Shown here one piece after another: positions 9,101 through 10,697 of a stretch of DNA of 10,697 nt. This stretch comes from Saccoglossus kowalevskii. Taxonomy: Eukaryota > Hemichordata > Enteropneusta > Harrimaniidae. Location of the stretch: contig NW_003134341.1 in assembly GCF_000003605.2 (NCBI RefSeq), positions 284,440-295,136 on the forward strand, written 5' to 3'. Both the position numbers and the translations under genes were made by a program. Position 1 is the stretch's first letter; each line of letters starts with the position of its first letter. The notes beneath the pieces were generated by a model. It made no database searches. It was given only the letters and a program-made list of their open reading frames with translations, and was not told where the DNA came from.

Positions 9101-10373
9101 TAAGCAGACATTGAATACCTTTTTCAAAGCATTTGCATTTTCACCTTGAGATATGTTCTACTTTAATGTTGTGATGTTATGAAAGATGCCATTAATTCAT
9201 CGATTTCTGAGGTTGATAGACTTGATGTTGTTGCTAGGTAACCCCTCATGTTAGTCTCAGTATGATCCTGGGTTTATTATTCACTCTAGTTTTTATCTGT
9301 AAATAATTATTTTCGATATACATGCTTCATGGTGAGTGGCTTTCAAAAAGATAATCACATGACCTACTGCTGTGATTTATTATTAAATAGCCAAAGCTAA
9401 AATTGATGATTCAGTTTTAAATCTCTATTCATGGTATAAGGACTGTACGTGCCTTAGTAACAAAACATGACCTTTGACAATCGATTTTGCTGGTTGACAA
9501 CTGATGGGTGTGCTGCTTTGACTTGGTTGTATTGTAGTAAATCTAGGTAGTTACTTTTTCAAACAGAAAACTGATTAATTCAGCTCATGTGGTCTGAAAG
9601 TGGTTTGTTTACATCATAAAGTATAGCTGGATTCCACGTTTAAAAAAGTTTTGAATACCAGTAATGTGACATGTTTTTACAATACATATATTTATTACCA
9701 AAGCCTGCCAGTGCCCATACTCATGTGTACTTATTTATCTTAGAAAGAAAACATCAGTGTACCATAATGGCATCACACATGATATGGGGTTGTAAATGAT
9801 CCCTGGTTTGTTGCTAAAAGCATTTACATGATCAAAAAATGTTCAGTTAATCTGATTGTGAACAACATGACAGTCAGGATTCTGAGATCTCAGTTAATAT
9901 GGCTAGCTCTTATTTTAGTACAGAATTTTTTCACTCTCTATTATAACAAAATATTTTTCTTAAACATGCTGTTCATACTGTTAATGTTCTCACCAATTAT
10001 TTTGTTAAAGCGGGAGGGTTGTCACTTGCGCACATGCAGGAATTGAGTCCCAAGCGACGATAACAACATGCTAAAAATGCAAAGGCTCATGGGTAGATGC
10101 TTGTTTGTAAACAATGACACGCTATGGCCATTCCCTCGCTTCAAAATACAGATAATTCTATCTGTCGTATTTAACAGTGTTGTCTATTCTTGTATGGTAA
10201 CCACAATGTTTATACTTTTTGTGTTTCAGAGATGGATTCCCTGTTGGACCAAGCCAGACACTATCCAAAGTATACTATGTAACTCCTTTACTTGCCAATA
10301 ATAGAGACAAGCGTGGATTGGCACTAGATGGCAAACTAAAACATGAAGACACCAACCTAGCATCATCTACTAT
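3090..10373 (+). CDS. ARRB1: beta-arrestin, partial gene (five internal exons, joined 3090-3150, 5295-5536, 6525-6788, 8172-8329, 10230-10373)
   Basis: Beta-arrestins are cytosolic adaptors that bind phosphorylated, active G-protein-coupled receptors, block G-protein coupling, drive clathrin/AP2 endocytosis and scaffold kinases. The five exons total 869 nt and encode about 290 residues in one frame, matching human ARRB1 from about residue 18 to 305: the whole arrestin N domain except its first strand, and the first two thirds of the C domain. All four introns are GT-AG and the phases agree (1, 0, 0, 2). Visible family residues are the polar-core Asp (D26 equivalent), the phosphate-sensor Arg (R169), the finger loop, the KK pair of helix I, and both lariat-loop Asp (D290, D297). 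The third part of the polar core (R393) and the clathrin/AP2 motifs lie beyond the window. KRNSVR, ADICLF and [10 protein letters not shown] favour a beta-arrestin over a visual arrestin. The symbol is for the vertebrate orthologue; in insects it is krz. Whether the species has more than one copy cannot be seen. Confidence 0.95.
3415..3538. repeat. 31-bp minisatellite, array 1 (4 units)
   Basis: Units begin at 3415, 3446, 3477 and 3508, exactly 31 bp apart. The consensus begins ACTTTCACTGGGGTCCTAGG and ends GAGTCACAGTG. The second unit is strongly diverged and the last is closest to consensus. Each unit has complementary ends (TCACTG and CAGTGA) around a CCTAGG palindrome, so it can fold on itself. 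The same repeat recurs in intron 3 at 6930-7082. Confidence 0.85.
3954..4012. repeat. 11-bp perfect inverted repeat
   Basis: ATTCAGCAAAT at 3954-3964 is exactly complementary to ATTTGCTGAAT at 4002-4012, with a 37-bp loop. It could be the remnant of a small inverted-repeat element or a chance hit in AT-rich sequence. Confidence 0.5.
4149..4161 (+). promoter_or_regulatory. TGTAGAGGGCGCT motif, copy 1 (CTCF-core-like)
   Basis: The 13-mer stands out as a GC-rich word in AT-rich intron and is repeated exactly, in the same orientation, at 10389-10401. The AGAGGGCGC core resembles the core of the bilaterian CTCF site (CCA..AG.GGGCGC), but the upstream CCA part is missing. It may instead be a fragment of a dispersed repeat. 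Confidence 0.3.
4363..4396. repeat. AT-rich hairpin
   Basis: TTTTCATAATTA at 4363-4374 pairs with TAATTATTGAAAA at 4384-4396, apart from one extra base, and the flanks (TTGCAC before, ATGCAC after) are weakly related. There is no sign of a coding role. Confidence 0.45.
5295..5536 (+). CDS. ARRB1: beta-arrestin exon B (N domain: finger loop and helix I)
   Basis: Exon of 242 nt encoding about 81 residues, from [11 protein letters not shown] to NAHPFYFE. The first codon (Asp) is split with exon A, restoring the VDPVDGV sequence of the family. [17 protein letters not shown] (about residues 62-78 in ARRB1 numbering) contains the finger loop, which inserts into the receptor core. [14 protein letters not shown] is amphipathic helix I, whose Lys pair (K106/K107) helps bind receptor phosphates. 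The acceptor is TATTTTCAAAG, with A rather than C or T before the AG, which is uncommon but forced by the homology. The donor is GAG|GTTTGT, phase 0. The frame stays open upstream to an ATG at 5270, but that codon lies in the intron's pyrimidine-rich acceptor region and adds residues (MFFCFIFK) foreign to arrestins, so it is not a start. Confidence 0.95.
5537..6524 (+). other. intron 2 (988 bp)
   Basis: The intron runs from GTTTGTATGA to CTTTTCTGCAG, in phase 0. It is AT-rich with no repeat, RNA gene or extra exon that I can recognise. The open frames inside it (for example 5719-5904) show no similarity to any family I know. Confidence 0.9.
6525..6788 (+). CDS. ARRB1: beta-arrestin exon C (end of N domain, hinge, phosphate-sensor Arg)
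   Basis: Exon of 264 nt, exactly 88 codons, phase 0 on both sides, from [20 protein letters not shown] to [10 protein letters not shown]. The acceptor is CTTTTCTGCAG|GTACC and the donor [22 protein letters not shown] and [17 protein letters not shown] are N-domain strands highly conserved in beta-arrestins. The Arg at 6675-6677 is the equivalent of ARRB1 R169, the phosphate sensor of the polar core. The K..KR cluster in [10 protein letters not shown] matches residues (K157, K160, R161) that bind inositol hexakisphosphate in the N domain of vertebrate beta-arrestins. [16 protein letters not shown] is the linker towards the C domain. [17 protein letters not shown] resembles insect kurtz more than the vertebrate proteins. 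An in-frame ATG upstream (6453) is intronic. Confidence 0.96.
6930..7082. repeat. 30-32-bp minisatellite, array 2 (5 units)
   Basis: Units begin at about 6930, 6960, 6990, 7020 and 7051. The consensus (CTTTCACTGGGTTC.AGGGAG, then TC.CAGTG) is the same as the array at 3415-3538 and in the same orientation, with one G fewer in most units. The arms TCACTG/CAGTGA are kept in the unit at 6960. The arrays are 3.4 kb apart in two different introns of the same gene. Confidence 0.85.
7596..7755. mobile_element. MITE-like element with 15-bp perfect terminal inverted repeats
   Basis: TAAAATCTGTATTAG at 7596-7610 is exactly complementary to CTAATACAGATTTTA at 7741-7755, and the complementarity continues imperfectly inward for about five bases (AAGCC against GGCTA). 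The inside repeats a GGCTTCTA word: GTGGCTTCTATTG at 7616, GCGGCTTCTATTAGAA at 7655, GTGCAGCTTCTAACAGG at 7714 and GTGGCTACTAATACAGA at 7734. AGAAGCC/GGCTTCT at 7609-7624 forms a tight hairpin with a 2-base loop. There is no coding capacity, so it would be non-autonomous. No target-site duplication is clear because the flanks are AT-rich. The family is unknown to me. Confidence 0.6.
8172..8329 (+). CDS. ARRB1: beta-arrestin exon D (start of C domain)
   Basis: Exon of 158 nt: 52 codons plus two bases of a split Glu codon. It reads [13 protein letters not shown] to PVAVLET and matches ARRB1 from about residue 207 to 258. The first codon is ATG, but it directly follows a long T run and TTTGCAG acceptor and corresponds to an internal Ile (LDKEIYYHGE in vertebrates), so it is not a start. 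The donor is ACTGA|GTAAGTAT; reading through gives an immediate [35 protein letters not shown] covers the second inositol-phosphate site of beta-arrestins: R236 and K250 equivalents are kept, while K232 is replaced by Arg, a conservative change. ADICLF separates beta-arrestins from insect visual arrestins. Confidence 0.95.
8330..10229 (+). other. intron 4 (1900 bp)
   Basis: The intron runs from GTAAGTATAT to TTTTTGTGTTTCAG, in phase 2. It is AT-rich with no tandem repeat or RNA gene that I can see. One candidate protein-binding site (X-box-like, 9230-9242) is listed separately. Open frames at 9828-10046 and 10068-10301 are chance; the second only overlaps exon E in a wrong frame. Confidence 0.9.
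9230..9242. promoter_or_regulatory. X-box-like (RFX-type) site
   Basis: GTTGCTAGGTAAC has the two half-sites of an RFX X-box (GTTGC. and RGYAAC) with a 1-bp spacer. It lies in an intron, so it would act as an enhancer element if used. A single 13-bp match can be chance. Confidence 0.25.
10230..10373 (+). CDS. ARRB1: beta-arrestin exon E (C domain, lariat loop with gate Asp residues)
   Basis: Exon of 144 nt: one base completing the split Glu codon, 47 codons, and two bases (AT) of the next codon. It reads [18 protein letters not shown] to [10 protein letters not shown]. The acceptor is TTTTTGTGTTTCAG and the donor [41 protein letters not shown] is the lariat loop, nearly invariant in the family. 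Its two Asp codons at 10327-10329 and 10348-10350 are the equivalents of ARRB1 D290 and D297, which pair with the N-domain phosphate-sensor Arg in exon C. The last codon is Ile or Met depending on the next exon; vertebrates have Leu there. The remaining C domain and tail (about 100 residues) lie past the window. Confidence 0.95.
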
Positions 10374-10697
10374 GTAAGTAAAATTACATGTAGAGGGCGC
10401 TGTTTATAGTACCCTGTATATTGAGATGTGTCTGTACATTGCTGTATCGTGTTCTGGAAAAAAAAACATGGTTCTAAGATTTTAGCAACATAGTAGTGAA
10501 TCTGGTTGTCCAATTAACTTTGTGATAAACTTCTTAATAAAATCAGCATCTACTGAAAAATAAATGAAATGAATTTCCCCTGCCATATAAGAAGTGCAGC
10601 AATATATTGATTACTGGTATGGTAATACTTTCCAACTCAGCGTGAAATTATATCTAGTATGGGTACAAATAGACCAATTGAATATTTTATTTATTCA
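10374..10697 (+). other. intron 5, 5' part
   Basis: It begins GTAAGTAAAA and runs off the window. Apart from the GC-rich 13-mer near its start, it is AT-rich with no recognised element. The next exon should begin by completing an AT. codon and continue with the arrestin C domain. Confidence 0.85.
10389..10401 (+). promoter_or_regulatory. TGTAGAGGGCGCT motif, copy 2 (CTCF-core-like)
   Basis: Exact second copy of the 13-mer at 4149-4161, same strand, 15 bp after the end of exon E. The preceding bases (ATTACA) do not give a full CTCF consensus. Confidence 0.3.

Noticed and set aside
9828-10301. Two open frames on + (9828-10046 and 10068-10301)
   Set aside because: The first is a hydrophobic chance frame in AT-rich intron; the second runs into exon E in a wrong frame.

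Overview
This is an AT-rich stretch of an animal nuclear genome carrying the middle part of one gene on the + strand, a beta-arrestin (non-visual arrestin, ARRB1/ARRB2/kurtz type). Five coding exons can be placed by their translation and by GT...AG splice junctions whose reading phases all match: 3090-3150, 5295-5536, 6525-6788, 8172-8329 and 10230-10373. Joined, they give about 290 residues, roughly residues 18 to 305 of a protein that is usually 400-420 residues long. The first coding exon(s) (about 17 residues) lie before the window or were not recognised in it. The C-terminal part, with the receptor-activated tail and the clathrin/AP2-binding motifs, lies after it.

The sequence type (conserved intron-split metazoan gene, long AT-rich introns, dispersed and tandem repeats) indicates an invertebrate. 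The protein is closer to beta-arrestins than to insect visual arrestins ([23 protein letters not shown]). The repeat at 1-775 resembles, from memory, a dispersed repeat common in molluscs and brachiopods (a 'CTTCTT..GAAAAC.GC ... TTTGATA.TTGGTG' core), so a lophotrochozoan is my best guess. This is an inference, not shown by alignment.

Layout. 1-775: tandem array of 157-159 bp units ending in one long variant unit. 776-2640: AT-rich intergenic or 5' intron sequence with faint old repeats and no recognised gene. 2648-2972: 21-bp satellite, open on both strands by chance. 3090-10373: the arrestin exons. Intron 1 (2144 bp) holds a 31-bp minisatellite, two inverted repeats and a TGTAGAGGGCGCT motif. 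Intron 2 (988 bp) is featureless. Intron 3 (1383 bp) holds a second array of the same minisatellite and a 160-bp inverted-repeat element resembling a MITE. Intron 4 (1900 bp) holds only an RFX/X-box-like site. After the last exon, a second copy of the TGTAGAGGGCGCT motif lies 15 bp past the exon end, and the rest is intron.

There is one gene and no sign of an undescribed gene system. The items most worth a second look are the repeats: the same minisatellite in two introns of one gene, the two-strand-open 21-bp satellite, the MITE-like element and the homogenised 157-bp array.
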